A stretch of DNA of 64,000 bases, taken from the NCBI RefSeq assembly GCF_901709675.1, contig NC_051098.1:10417000-10480999 (forward strand), in the 5' to 3' direction. Of the stretch, positions 1 to 12,829 are shown piece by piece. Position 1 is the first letter of the stretch, and each line of letters begins with the position of its first letter. Made by a program: the position numbers and the translations under genes. The notes below the pieces were generated by a model. It saw only the letters and a list, made by a program, of their open reading frames with translations. It did not search any database and was not told where the DNA came from. Source of the stretch: Syngnathus acus (lineage: Eukaryota > Chordata > Actinopteri > Syngnathiformes > Syngnathidae).

Positions 1-3000
1 AACTTGGTCAGAATGGGAATTGAGCCACTGTCAGAGAGCATGGGTGACTGAGCATCTTGCGTTATCATCGAACGTGTTTTTTTGCCATTTGCTGTTAAGT
101 GTTGTCAATTCAGCTTTTATATTCATTTGTATTTATTGATGGCGTACACACCTGTTTTATGATCTACTTGTATTGCAGATCTTAAAACAACTGAAATTTA
201 TGTATGTAAATGTAATGTATGTATATTATTTGTATGACTGGATGTGATTTTTGCATGCACACTTGATTATTCACTGGTGTTTTTGTGACTTGACCGTGAT
301 GTTGACAATTTAATTTTGTCGTGTTTACACAAGTGACAAGAGGTTTGTGGTGTTTCACCGACATAATTATAAGTATATATTTTAGTAACAATAAAAGCCA
401 CGCGATCTATTTTGAAAGAAGTATTTTTCTCGTGTAAATATAATCGTACCACTGTAGAAACTGCTATTGGTATGGTAAATGGTATCAATTTAACACGAGT
501 GACACCGCCACAGAAATTGGTATCGTTTTTTGCCACTAGGGGGAGAGAGAGCGACATAAAGGAGTACGATGGTGAAGTACTGACAGCGAACGATGAGTCA
601 TGAGCAGTATAAACACGTTAAGGCTTACTTAATAAAAACTTAGTGTATGCCTGATGAAGAAAACGGTTCTTTATAATTCTTCATTTAAAAAATGTATTTC
701 ATTTACGAGATGATTCGCTTAAACGTGAACCTAGAGTCAATAAACTCGTAGTTAACGAGCTTTCTTTCTAAACCAATGAGCGCAGTGTTGCTATGCTGTT
801 TTACTTACATGATTGGCCTTTCAACATGCCAATCATTCTTCAATCCATCCCTTGCCAAAGATCTAACAGTCAAGTTGAAATAAGCAATCTTCATCGCCGA
901 CATAAAAAAAACGTTTTGACGTTTTATGGCTATGAGATATGCCAGATGCGATTCAGTTACAGCCACCGTCGATTCTTCATTAAAATAAAATTGTATATTT
1001 TGTGATTGAAAATTAGCATTGCCTAGACCAAGGCAGTTGATGTTAGGGCTTTTAAAAGCAACAGATGTACTAATACAGCTTATGACACATTAATGTATGT
1101 CCAAATTTCGTATCAGCAAATCGGACTTAATGCTTTTCCAGGAATATATTGCATACACCAAATAACTATTTTTGCGTGTATGTTTACATACCACAAATGT
1201 TGCTGCAACGATTTTTTTTTGTATATACTACTTCTTGTTTATAATTGTTATAGTTGTTTACAGCGAAGCCGACTGTCAGAGAGGGGAATTATCTTGCTCC
1301 GGCTGGCAATGTGTACACTCTTTTCCTTCCTCCTCCAAACTGTGCTGGGCATCGTTGCGCGTCAAAACATTGCGTCTATGCACGACTTGCCAGCACGACT
1401 TGAGAGCAGAGACAAGAAGACGAGAGAATCTTTTTGCCTGGGAAGAAGCCCCAATACACATTTAAAATTGCCCTGCCACGAAGAAAACGAGGAGGTGCGA
1501 CATTTTTAGTCTACGCGGAGGTTCCTTTTTCTCCCCCACAAAGGTAAAACTATTTGTCATGGATTGTTTTGTTGTCACTTTAGTGCATTTCTTGCTGCAC
1601 ACTGCATTTAATCACTGTTATTCTATGGAGATGATTCTAGTGTCGATGTCCGATCACAAAGTCTATGGTGCTTACAGATATTTATCAACACAATCGGCAC
1701 TCTCCCCTAAACACATTATATATTTATTGGCTCGTCCCTTAACTGTACATTGATTTATTTAGACTTTTAAGTGACGTTTACACTGCCATCCACTTCATCC
1801 TCACATGTTGTTTTGTGGCGTCCGTCCCGAGCGCGTGCGCCACCGTACGCGTGCACGCGGCCATTTGTCGTGAACGTTCCATTGCCTCGACCATACGTGA
1901 TCGATGCAAGTTTGCCTATGGCCCTCTCACGTGACCTGTCAGGTCACTGCAGCTTTTCAAGTGAGTGTCGGGTGGCAATGTGTGTGTGTTTGGGTGATTG
2001 TGTATGTCATGTGTGTGTGCGTGCATGTGCGCGCGCACACAGGATTGCTGAGCTCAGGCATCCCTGCCATCTGGGCTCCGTGTGGTGGCTAAAGTTCTGG
2101 CCCAGATAAAGTGTGCCACTGCCTGTGACCTGATTCATACAGTCGGCAATCACACTGCAGGCTTTCAGCGAAACCACCAATTCACAATTTCTTGTGTTCA
2201 TTGATGTGTAATTGTAACACCAAATGGTGACGCATAGGCCTTCCAGTGCACGTTTTGGGCAGGCTTTTCCAAAACGTTTCGAAGGGCTGCACAAGTTTGA
2301 AAACTTGCAGCCTCGTCATATTGCGTCATCGTGCAGCTATACCGATGTTATTAATCATATTGTCAGTCAAGAGTTTACCATTGTTTACGTAGCGGTTCTT
2401 GTGAAGCCCTTTGAGGCATTTATGTTAGGGGATATTTAAATAAATTTGTTTATTTCAGTAGGGACAGATGCTACAATGTAGAATTTTTTTTTTTTAAATG
2501 CTATAAATGAATGCTTATTTCCAGTGCCTGTCCCTTTAAGAAAAGCATACAATAACAAATAATATTGTCACATTACAAGCATACATGCTTAAAACAAAAG
2601 GATACACATGATCACTGCATCTTCTGCTCTCACTCCAGCTATCTGCTCATAGCCACAACCTTTGATTTAGAAACACACTAAAACCGATGCCTCTGCACTT
2701 GTACTCAAGAAAATGTGTCCAATGCGATGACACCAACACTACGTCACCAGTCTGACAAATACTTTACAGCCATGTCAGCAGTGTACGGCAAACACTGATG
2801 ACAACACCTTTAGCCGAATGCTAATTGATGCTCTGTGAATTGATTATGAAATCTGTTCGGCCAGTGATAGTGGCAGCACTTCTCCATATGAGTTATGGCC
2901 GAGTTTCTTGAGCATCATCACACTCGTGTGAGATATGCGGGGAGGAAAAGTGATGTCATTCTGCTGTATGCTTCTGGCCTGGGTAACACCGATTGGGGAA

Positions 3001-5075
3001 CACGATTAAAGTCGGTGATTTGTGCTCGTGGGTGCAGCTCGTGCGCAGCATTAAACGCACGCTTCTACTTCTCTCTCTGTCACTGTCTGACTCGCGTGCC
3101 TCGCTTTGCCTCAATCGTCGGCGGCCGCGGCGGCATCAGTGGGTTATATAAGAAAGGTTTTTTTGTTGGGATATACAAGGGCCCTTTCGGCCAGGGAGAC
3201 TCATGGCACGTAGCCCTTTGTGATGACACTCCGAAATGACCAGAACGGCCAGCGCTGTGACCTCAAACGATGCACGGTAGGACTGATGAATAGACAGTGG
3301 CAGCACAGCAAAAACTAATTCAATTGTGAGCCGAGGCCTTTAGACAAAGAGAACACAAGCGGGTGGAGGGGGGGCGAAAATAGACAATGATCGGAAGTGG
3401 ACAAACACCAATATGACAATCTAAGGTTCTGTTTGGCAGCAATCATAGCTTCTGACATTTTTTCCCTGTATCATTTTCCACTGTGAAAACTTTTTAAATT
3501 CAAAGCCAATTTACAAATGCATTGATATAAACAAACACATAAAGATCAAGCTGTATCATTTTGAGCCATGACAATGCTACGACATTGGAAAACTGTCGAC
3601 CCTGACTATAACTGGGTCCAGGTGTCCCAACTCCTCAGCAACGTTTTATTGCTACTCCTCAGGGAGTCAGAGGCGTTAAGCAGCGTATTGTGAATCTACC
3701 CTCGGGTGCTCTACCAGCTGGACATGCATGGAACTGCTCCAATGGGAGGCACCCACAAAGCAACCAAATCAGATTTCTGATGAAGCTTACAAATGATTGC
3801 AGCATTTGTTTGCTACTTAGATTTGAGCTAAACAGGCATAGAGGTCAGATAGTGACCATATACAGTATACACTTATATAGACATATTAAACATCTTGGTA
3901 ACTGTATGTTGACACTTTTTGTCATTGCCTGTGAGTGTGTGTGTGTGCGTGTGTGTGTGTGTGTGTGTGTGGAGGGGGGGGGGGTAGTGATGGGGGAGGG
4001 CTGACAGTCATCTGTACTGAGCACCGCTTTGTGCCCCCATCCCACTCAGCTTGCACCAAGTCAGACAAAGGCAAAAAGGGCATGTCTCACTGCTTTATTT
4101 ATTTCCATGTACAGGATGTAATCCCCACTCCCTTCATCACTTGAAACTTTATCGGCTTGTCTTGTATTAAAAACAATCATAGGCTAATAAAAGGGCCTTT
4201 CTTTCTACTTCTCCCGGACTGACAGCCATCCCTTCCATTCAGAGCTTTATTAGTTTTTCCAGATGGTTCCTTTAAGGCCGACAGGAAGGAGACACCAAAT
4301 GGTGCGGCTCGTTGCGTTCTCATTAGTGGCGTGTAGTTAGATTTCAATGACTGCTCTGCTACCTCGTGAGAATTTACACTGTGGGAACAGCATGCCATTT
4401 TTATCATTTTTCTAGCTAACTGAGCTTGTATGATTCTACTGATGTCAGATAAGTTTGGCTGAATTTTCTTATTTGACTACAGGAAAGTCTGATTTGCCAT
4501 GCAACACCAATTTGGTACACTAAATGTTTACCTAGATCATGCAAATTTGGCCATAAAATCTCAAACCTATGGAATAGTCCGTCCAGGCCAACTCACTAAT
4601 CTTCTCAGTAACACAAGCAAGCAACACAAGTATTTTAAGGCCTTGGTCGCTTCGGTATCACGGAGTGAGTTCAGCGTGAGGCTCACAGTTGTGTTCGGCT
4701 AAGCAGATTAACTCCGTAGCTTCTTGCTAGACCTCTGAGTGAGCTATCTTCCCTGCCTACTTTGGTTGGCTAAATGGGAAGTGTGCCTGCAACTGTGGAC
4801 AACCAACCCAATGCAGCTGCTCGGTCCGGAAATGGCTCGAGCCTGCCGGAGCTGGCTTGAAACTGAGTGTAGCAAATTTTAATCTGCCTTTTTGAGCCAA
4901 TGGCTTCTCATTATCTTGAAAGAATCATGCAAATAGAATTTGAAAATTCTCCGCTGGCAGGTGTTTGCCTCCCGACCCACCGCCCACCACGGCCCTCACC
5001 TGTGTGTTGCGGTGCTTCCCTTGTGAGCCGACCTGGGCTGGCAGTCCCTTCTTGCACCGCCCGCCAACACCGCCC
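1..5075. other. Non-coding region upstream of ypel2
   Basis: I see no convincing protein gene here. The open frames are short, lack splice structure and match no family I know. A polyadenylation-type AATAAA lies at 390-395 on the plus strand and could mark the 3' end of a gene entering from the left, but no coding exon is visible. The region has a CpG-rich patch at about 1820-1900 and a GC-rich patch with a TATATAAG-like element at about 3118-3152. Either could be a ypel2 promoter or 5' non-coding exon, since Yippee genes commonly have one. A GT repeat followed by a G run lies at about 3931-3985. Confidence 0.5.
3118..3155 (+). promoter_or_regulatory. Candidate promoter: GC-rich block with TATA-like box
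   Basis: A CpG-rich stretch (about 3118-3140) is followed directly by TTATATAAG at 3144-3152 on the plus strand, the strand of ypel2. The spacing and composition would suit a TATA-containing core promoter about 1.9 kb upstream of the ypel2 start codon. This is inference from composition only; no transcript start is visible. Confidence 0.25.
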
Positions 5076-7486
5076 ATGGTCAGAATGACGCGCTCCAAGA
5101 CCTTCCAGGCCTACCTGCCTAGCTGCCACCGGACATACAGCTGCATCCATTGCCGGGCCCATTTAGCCAACCATGATGAGCTCATCTCCAAGGTAAACGG
5201 CAGCTGGCAGCCATTTTGCAGCACCTGTATTGCATTTAAATGGCCCAAGAAGAAAAAAAGGGGCTTTACAGATGTGTTTCATATTTTCCATCTTACACTT
5301 TTACAAGCATTTAGAACACTTCCCATGTTTGAATGTTTTGCACAGTTCTATAAGAGGCCATCATAGTAATATAAAAGGCCGGATGTGTGTCATCTTGCTT
5401 TCTTCTTTCCTCTGCAGTCGTTCCAGGGCAGCCAGGGCCGAGCCTACCTGTTCAACTCAGTGTGAGTGTCCGTCTTTTGTTCTTTGTTCCTCTCTCCATC
5501 TGCTTTCAATTGGCTTAACTTCGGCTGCTCGGAAATGAGCTCCTATGCACGCTACCCTCGGGAGACGAGCCGTTTTCCATACGCTGTTATTTAAGGAAGT
5601 TTGTGATGCAGCGGGTTGGCACATTGTTTTTTGTTGTTTTTCCGGCTGCAGCGTGGACGGAGCAAGCGTGCCTGGGGGGGAGGGGGATAAGGATATTCAA
5701 GTCAATGCTCTGCAGCCCAGTTGTCTGCTCTGAAAGCGAGTGGGTGGGATTCAGTGACTCACTCACTCTGTGCACATCACACTCTGTATGAAACCGAGCA
5801 AGTAGAACTCGCTTCTGTCTGTCTCTCTCACTCACTCGCTCGCTCTCTCTGTCTGGACCCATTCTTGTTCTTGCAGGGTGAACGTGGGGTGTGGTCCTGC
5901 AGAGGAGAGAGTTCTGCTCACAGGCCTGCACGCCGTGGCAGATATCTACTGTGAGAACTGTAAGACCACCCTGGGCTGGAAATACGTGAGTGCCCTTGGC
6001 TGATTTTCTGTACCGCACACAAACCGCTTCAAAGGTTGCGAGGTGATTAACAGCCAGGTCCTAATTTTATTTACACCTATTATATTTGGACCACCTCCTC
6101 ATCCGGAATCAGTGAAGCTGCAGGCAGGGTTCATTAATAGGCATCTTTATTTATCTTTGGGGGCACTGTTTGGCAGCTTGGGAATAAAGCATAACATGTA
6201 ACTTGAGAGCACCGATGGCCTTTGCTGTAACGAGATGACATCTGGTTGAACGTTAGTATTTTTGTTTTTTACTAAATTTATTTTGCCACTACAGACACAA
6301 TTAATTTGACATTCCGTGATACTTTGCGTTACCCCCGACCAATGTGTTCCGCTAATGTCAAAGACAATTAACTAGTCCAAATACATAGGCAGTATTTATT
6401 TAGCCTGGGTGGTATTTTAGGTCGCATGTCAAGGGAATGAATTAGGCAGCACGCATGTTATCTTCCTTCATAGATCAACAGAGCTGACTGAGTTGTCAGA
6501 GGTGAACCCTGTCAGCACGGAGGTGAGAATTTACACTGTAGGGCACGTGAGCGTATTCCTTGGTGGTGGACTCGTACGAGCACACAATATCCTTGTTGTT
6601 CGGTGCCTGAGAGGGCTCCATTGAGCCTCAGCTCCATCTGTAACTTTCCCAGGATGAACATTTTCCTTCGTCAAACTTACGGGGGGTTATTTTTTCGGCC
6701 ACGGTTCTATTCCCGTCCCGAGGTGGAGAACACATGGCGAGTGCACGCCCTCACACGTGTAATCGGCGGGCGGGGGTCGGCGGTCATGACATCGGTATCA
6801 GTTGCAGCTGTGTTGATTTTCTCCCGTCATCAAAGTTCTGTGATGAGGCCTTGACCCACTGCCCTTATATAACAGAAATAGGATCAGGTCACTCCAAATC
6901 CACACAGACAAAATAATGTAGACAGACTGCGCAGTGAAATACATTTCAGAATCTCAGGTTGTTAAATCAAAGTAACACGACTATTCTGTAATTGTGACTT
7001 TTGGTTGCTAGATTTATTCCGTTTTGATTTCTTGCTACAACAATGCCATCGTTAAATTGGGGATTTGTGACATGGCACTTGATGAAAATGACGGATTAGC
7101 AAGCAACAGTCATTGTGGCTCAGTATGGTCACATGACCGGCCAGGTCTTAACATATGCTCCAAACTGGGCCCTGATTCACAATATAGTTATGTGACAATT
7201 GTACAAAGTCTTACAAGCCACATGAATGACAATTTGTCTTGGACTCATTTTTTTAATCCCCAAAACCTACCTTTGAACAGGGGTGTGTTGACTTTTTCTA
7301 CACTGCGCTGTCTGTAAACATATTACTGTAGTGTCTTTGAGCAAGATGTGAGTTAAATGTCATCCGTCCTGTCCTGTCCTCTGCCGCACCCTCCAGGAAC
7401 ATGCCTTTGAGAGCAGTCAGAAGTATAAAGAGGGCAAGTTCATCATCGAGCTGGCCCACATGATCAAGGACAACGGCTGGGACTGA
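5076..7486 (+). CDS. ypel2: Yippee-like 2 (Ypel2), complete, 4 coding exons
   Basis: The coding exons are 5076-5192, 5418-5461, 5877-5985 and 7397-7486. They join to 119 codons, the usual length of YPEL1/YPEL2, with GT-AG introns throughout. The protein has the Yippee zinc-binding pattern C-x2-C-x52-C-x2-C (Cys23, Cys26, Cys79, Cys82), and the core from LISK to GWD is the near-invariant vertebrate sequence. Arg6, Ser16 and the terminal Asp favour YPEL2 over YPEL1 (Lys6, Asn16, terminal Glu). Yippee proteins are small nuclear or centrosomal proteins with no known catalytic activity; some are subunits of the CTLH/GID E3 ligase. The start at 5076 gives the family N-terminus MVRMTRSK. The neighbour hip1 is convergent. 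ypel1 is the main alternative identity. Confidence 0.93.
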
Positions 7487-9540
7487 GCAACAAGCCGGCC
7501 GGGACACGAGCACAGCGGAAGGGGAGAGGGTTGGGTGAATGGATGGATGGGGGAGGGCGGGGAGGGTGTTAGGGGGGGGTTGTAGTGGGTGAGTGTGTGA
7601 CTTTGGTTTGGCTGATTTACCATTAACCTCTGTAAGTCCCTGCCCATTCCTCCCCTACGACGCCTCTTGCACACACCGACACTCACACGCGTCAGGTCGC
7701 TGACATCCAAGCCGGGCGCTGCGGCGGATGACCTATGACCGCGGATGAGACGACAGCTCTCCTTTTCTTACCGAAACCCGATTCTGTATCTTTAGGATCT
7801 TCGCGCACCACTAGAGCATGCGCTTGTGTTCAAAACCAGCTCAGAGGAAACGCATCCAGCAGTCAGCCTTGTTTGGCTGTTCTGCCACCCCACCCCACGT
7901 TGCTAGCGATGACCTAAGATGATTATAACAAATCGACATGATTGGGGCGGTGCCAGCTGGGTCAGTGACGAGGCTTGGCACAGACGGGTGCGGGGATTGA
8001 CGCTCAGCGGACCGTTCACTAAAACCCAAAGAGGGGAGGGGATGAGTGGAAGATAGTGTTCCAGGGAGCTTCGACGGCTTCTGGCTGAGAGCCGGTCCAG
8101 CTCAGGGCGGCCCCTTTGAATGACAAACAGCTTCCAGCGTCATCAGCTTCTCTTCTGGTTGAAATCCCTCCAAAGTCACCTGCGGATCAGAGAAAAGATC
8201 TCGCGTGGTCCCCAAAGTTCTCTTGTAGGCTGACTAGGCAAGAAAGCTTCAGTTGGATGGTGATCATGATGTAGAGAAATGGTATGACATTTCATGTGTT
8301 TTATTTCCTTGACCACAATGAAATGTATTGTGGATGCTAAAAAGCTAATGATTCACATAGTGGTGTGTGCCGTGTTTGTGCAATCGCAATTTAGAGGAAA
8401 TTACTTCCTTGACCTGGACTGACTTTGTGTTCATCTGCTTCACACATTTACACATAAATGTAACGGCTATAAATTCCCAGGGCAATGATCACTATGTCAT
8501 GGCATAATGTCCAACTATAGTTTGAATACCATGCTGTCTTTTTTTGTTGTCACACTCCAGCGGGTGACATTTACATGCGTTCTATCTCTTGCTGTCACGT
8601 TTAAGTGGTCCTAACACTCCATAATGAACACACCTGGCAACATGAAGCAGTTTTTTCTAAGACCCATGGGTTTCTCTCCCTAATGTTCTGAGATTCTTTT
8701 TTTCTTTTCTACTTGTGTCTATCGCCCTTACTCGATATTCCACACACAAAAAGAGCAGCTCCTCAGTCCTCTTCGAATTGAGTGCTTCTCTGATGGAAAC
8801 CTGCTTTTTTCAAATGAGTGAATCCATTAGATTTTCCATCTGGTGGAATGCACCACAAGTATACAGTATGCATGATCTAAAGTGCCAGTTGGCTTTGAGT
8901 CTCAGCTTCGTCCCAGCTGAGAGAGTTACTGCCAATGGCACCATTTTGGATCCATCTGCATCATATCCAAAGGAGACCTAAATACTATCCAGATGAAGAG
9001 CGGTAGAATGTCTCATCTTTCAGTGATAGTTTCTTTTGTTGACAGTTGTTCCAACCTCTGCAGTAGAAGGTCATCTTAAAACCCATCACAACCAAAGAAA
9101 GCACCCATCAGCATGAACCTAACCAAGCACAACGTCCCATTTTGCTTGGGGGGGGAGAAATTGCGAGGGTGTGTATAGCTGAAAGCCAAGGCTGTGGATC
9201 GTACTTGTCCGTCATATATATTTTACATCTTTTATTTTATCAACCACAGATCTTAATATATGAATCTATTGTATTGGCTGTATTTGCCATGAGGAATAGC
9301 ATTCATGTCAACCTTCGTGTTACAATATGTAAATAATGTCAATGTGTCATGTTTGATCAACAAAACCCCTGCGATGATGAATGAATTTGATGAGGGTCAT
9401 GTCAGGCTTTCTCTCTGGTTGGCTGTACAAAAAGACTTTTTTACCCGAAAATGTTTCAATTTTAACGTCTTTTGTAAAGAGGGATGCCGATGTCTACTTC
9501 ATGTTATATGATCATGATCTAATAAAATGCGACGTTGATA
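7487..9540 (+). other. ypel2: ypel2 3'UTR
   Basis: About 2 kb without any credible reading frame follows the ypel2 stop codon. It ends at an AATAAA signal at about 9521-9526, followed by a T-rich stretch, as expected for cleavage near 9540. A long, AT-rich 3'UTR is normal for this family. The boundary is inferred from the signal alone. Confidence 0.55.
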
Positions 9541-10697
9541 TCTGACTGTTGTTTTGTTATTTTTTTTACTATCTGAGGAATTGGGGGAAAAACAGAAGGT
9601 TGTAGTGAAAAGGTAATGAGAGCGTGGGTTGCATGAGTACATGAGTGTCCTACTGCACATGTATGTGGAGGCGGATGATGAGTGGGCGATATAAGAGTCC
9701 CACCTGTTAGTCACACATGAATCTAATTTCATGTTGCACTTGTTATGCCTCCTACTCCACTTTCCTCCATGATCAGTCCCTACTCACTTGCCGTGTTGTC
9801 TCTCCTGCTCCCCCCCTCCCACGCTGCATGTCCAAGAACTGTATCTTCCTTTTGTTGTTGTTTTCAACGATTCTCCGGGGCTCTCCGTCCTGCTCCGTCC
9901 GACTTGGCTTAACCGCCGCAAATCTCTCTGCAGCAGATGGTGCAGTGTTTGCATCGGGCCGGGTCTCCTAGCAACCCCATCTCACTGTTTTTCTTTTTTT
10001 TTTTTTTTCCATTCCTAGTGAGAAAGCAGAGCAGAAGAGAGAGGAGTCACGCGCCGCCTGGATGTGCCATGCTCGGACTGTTGCGCTCTGTTTACATTTG
10101 TCTGCATGTAAATCCAGGGCAGGGAGCTGGCCGGCTGGCTGGCTGTCTGGCTCATTGTCGTGTGTATTGATTCCATGTGACGTGTAAGTCGAGCAAAGCA
10201 GGACACAGACAACGTGTTCTCTTTTATCCTGCAGAAAAAAAGTGATTAGTAACCTGATGTGACCTTCATGTTTACAAGGGTAACTAACGATGGTGGAGTC
10301 AGTGATTAAAGGAAGTCCTTTCCACATTTTATGGCACTTGAATGTCTGCATGTGGATGTTCATGAAAATCATTTCATGTCTCCATCACCGCAGGAGGCAA
10401 CATTCCAGTTCCTTCTTTCATCCAAACAGCAGCACATCATGTGCAGACATTCAGTCTGCCCCAACTTGAGCACTGCATCATAAATGATTAATAATAGAAG
10501 TCATTTGGGTCACTCTGCTGCACTTTTGCCACATTTTTTTGTCAGGTGATCGAAGCAACATTTCAAAAGAAGTGTTTGTTAGGCTATAACTAGCTAACGT
10601 TAGTTCAATGACCTTTTATTATTTGAACAGTAAGTAATAGAACACAGCAGCACAGCTGTCTTTTTTTTTTTGAAAAATCAGATATGTTCTATCCCCA

Positions 10698-10760
10698 TAG
10701 GCCGGATTGGAGACCCTGATGGGCCATTTACGGTCCATGGGCCACACATTTGACCCCCTT
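10698..10760. repeat. Fragment of a GGCC-rich DNA transposon end
   Basis: The segment runs from GGCCGGATTGGAGACC to GGGCCACACATTTGACCCC. It closely resembles the common vertebrate dispersed end sequence that reads ...GGGCCGCATGTTTGACACC, associated with hAT-like elements. A related element with both ends lies at 57675-57961. The family assignment is from memory, without a library search. Confidence 0.45.
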
Positions 10761-10975
10761 TATTTTTTTTTAGCATTGTTCATTTCCAAATAGCACAAAA
10801 ACAGACATAAAACAATTCATAAGAAAAACCTAATACTGTATGTCATGATGCAACTTGTGATGAATTGCTTTAATTTTCTTTCTGTACATGACACAAGGGG
10901 CACTTTATCACTTGAGCCGAAGCCTGGCTTAAATTAGCTGCAGATTCCAGTTCTCCACTTTTGTCTCTTTTTTTG

Positions 10976-11016
10976 ACCCGAGTGAGGATAAGTGGTACAG
11001 AAAAATGGATGGATGG
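10976..11016 (+). repeat. SINE 3' tail fragment
   Basis: The sequence GTGAGGATAAGTGGTACAG followed by AAAAATGGATGGATGG is the 3' end plus GGAT-type tail of the same tRNA-derived SINE family found complete at 59678-60042. Only the last ~40 bp remain, as expected for a 5'-truncated or eroded copy. Confidence 0.6.
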
Positions 11017-12829
11017 GTTTTTCACTTTGTTTTTTGGTTTTGCACCCAAGTGACTCCATTTCCAGACATTGCTAATCAATAAAGGGCCCTGCAGCAGCCG
11101 AGAGCTCCATCTCTTCTATGAAAGGAATCATTTGCCTCTGGGGGAAGGAAAGTGCTGTCTTTTTGTAGTTTGTTTTTACCTGCATGCATCAGCAAAGAGG
11201 GGAATGTGTTTCTTCTTCCTGTCCACAGTATATCTGCCAAATTTGGCAGGTCAGGGTCTGCAGTGACAATTTAATGACGCATTCAAAGGCCTTCTCTAGT
11301 GATGACTCCTTGGGAGGTAATCCGACCTTTTCTCCAGAGAACTCTTCACTGCAGCTCCTTTCATTCCGTTCAAGGTTCAAGTCAGAACCGGTTGTGAGTA
11401 CTTTCGGCAACTAGACATGAAATTTGGCAATATTAGATTTTACAGTCATAGCAGTTGCTGAAAATTGATGACAAACAGCATTAAATGAGATCCAAGCATT
11501 ACGAAATGCAGCTTATTTTTAGATAGACTGTAGACGAGAGGCTGTTTCATAATTTATCTGAGAAAGTTAATCTATTTTCAGTCTCTCCCCTGGTTGGAAA
11601 ACAAGAGTGAGTCAGTCATCTAAAGTCATATGAGGATTTGATCACAATCGAAGGTCATGTTCAAGAAAAATCCCATTATTCACCATAAATAATTTCTATC
11701 TGTTTGACATTAATGCGTCCGCCAGTATTAAGTAATCTCACTGTGTTGAACTTGTCCTCCTCTGGTTATAAAACGTTTTTATAACAGTTTAAAGGTGTTT
11801 TATATCCCCAGAGTAAGAAAGCATTTCAAGGTTTTTTCAAGTTTATATAGTAATTGTAAACACTCGAACAGTATAAAAAAATCTATATACTTTTTTGTAC
11901 ATAAAAATGTACCTACTCCCTAAATAATAATTTTGTGAAGTGTCTTGAGGATGAAAGTCTAGACTTTAATCATATATGCCATTTAAAATAACTTAAAACC
12001 AGGCATTTTAGTGTCTCAAGGCAAATTCATGAAAATGCTACCATTGGCCAAATACTTATTGACTTACAGTAGAGTAACTCGATTCTGTGGTTTGGAGCTC
12101 TGTGATTATCGTCTTCATGAACTGACCAGCTCGGTGATTAAGGGCCTCACTTATCAAGCGGGATGTTTGCTTGTGACGTGATTGCATACAGCACCAGCAC
12201 AGTATGCAGGGCTGCTGTTGTGTCACATGGGTAATGTGGTGGGTGGCGCCTGGGAGAAAGACAAGCTGATCTATTTATAGTCTCTGCAGTCCTAAACTGG
12301 GCTGCCTAACAGCAGCTCCCCTGGAAGAATCACTGAAATAAACAAATGGTTCTGCTTCACATTTGAGTGTGGGTAGCTGCTCATTCAGATTTTAGACACA
12401 GAACTTCACATGTATACAGAGAATCAAATCAGTTGCATTCAATGACACTCAGTAAGACACAGATATTGATTGAGGATACCCACTCAATGTCAACAATAAT
12501 AAAGGCTATATTGATCCTTGATGAGAAGTATTGCATAATCTGGACAGTGTTTTCAGATTGCACAACACTTGAGCAACAGGAACCCTACAAAGTTGCAGCT
12601 GCATCTTGAGTTTAAAACGAAACGAGCACTTAAAAACGAGTCGATGCTTTTAGTGGGAAACTAACAGCACCCTTAAAACAAAACAAAAAATCAATAAAGG
12701 TGCATTAGAATTTGGCTTTGAATTAGACATGAACACAACAGGCACTTGTGTACCTATTGAACTTGTTATTTAAAAAAAAAACAGTCATCGCAATGCAGAC
12801 TTCAACTAAAAACCACACGCATCCTCAAT

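Noticed and set aside
390-395. AATAAA as the 3' end of an upstream gene
   Set aside because: Plausible, but no coding exon is visible in the first 400 bp, so no gene is called.
1093-1509. 138-residue open frame upstream of ypel2
   Set aside because: Composition is Cys-rich and irregular, no domain, no splice context and no strong start; treated as chance.
4965-5366. 133-residue frame overlapping ypel2 exon 1
   Set aside because: It contains exon 1 but starts upstream in the presumed 5'UTR and reads through the GTAAAC donor into intron. The family start is at 5076.
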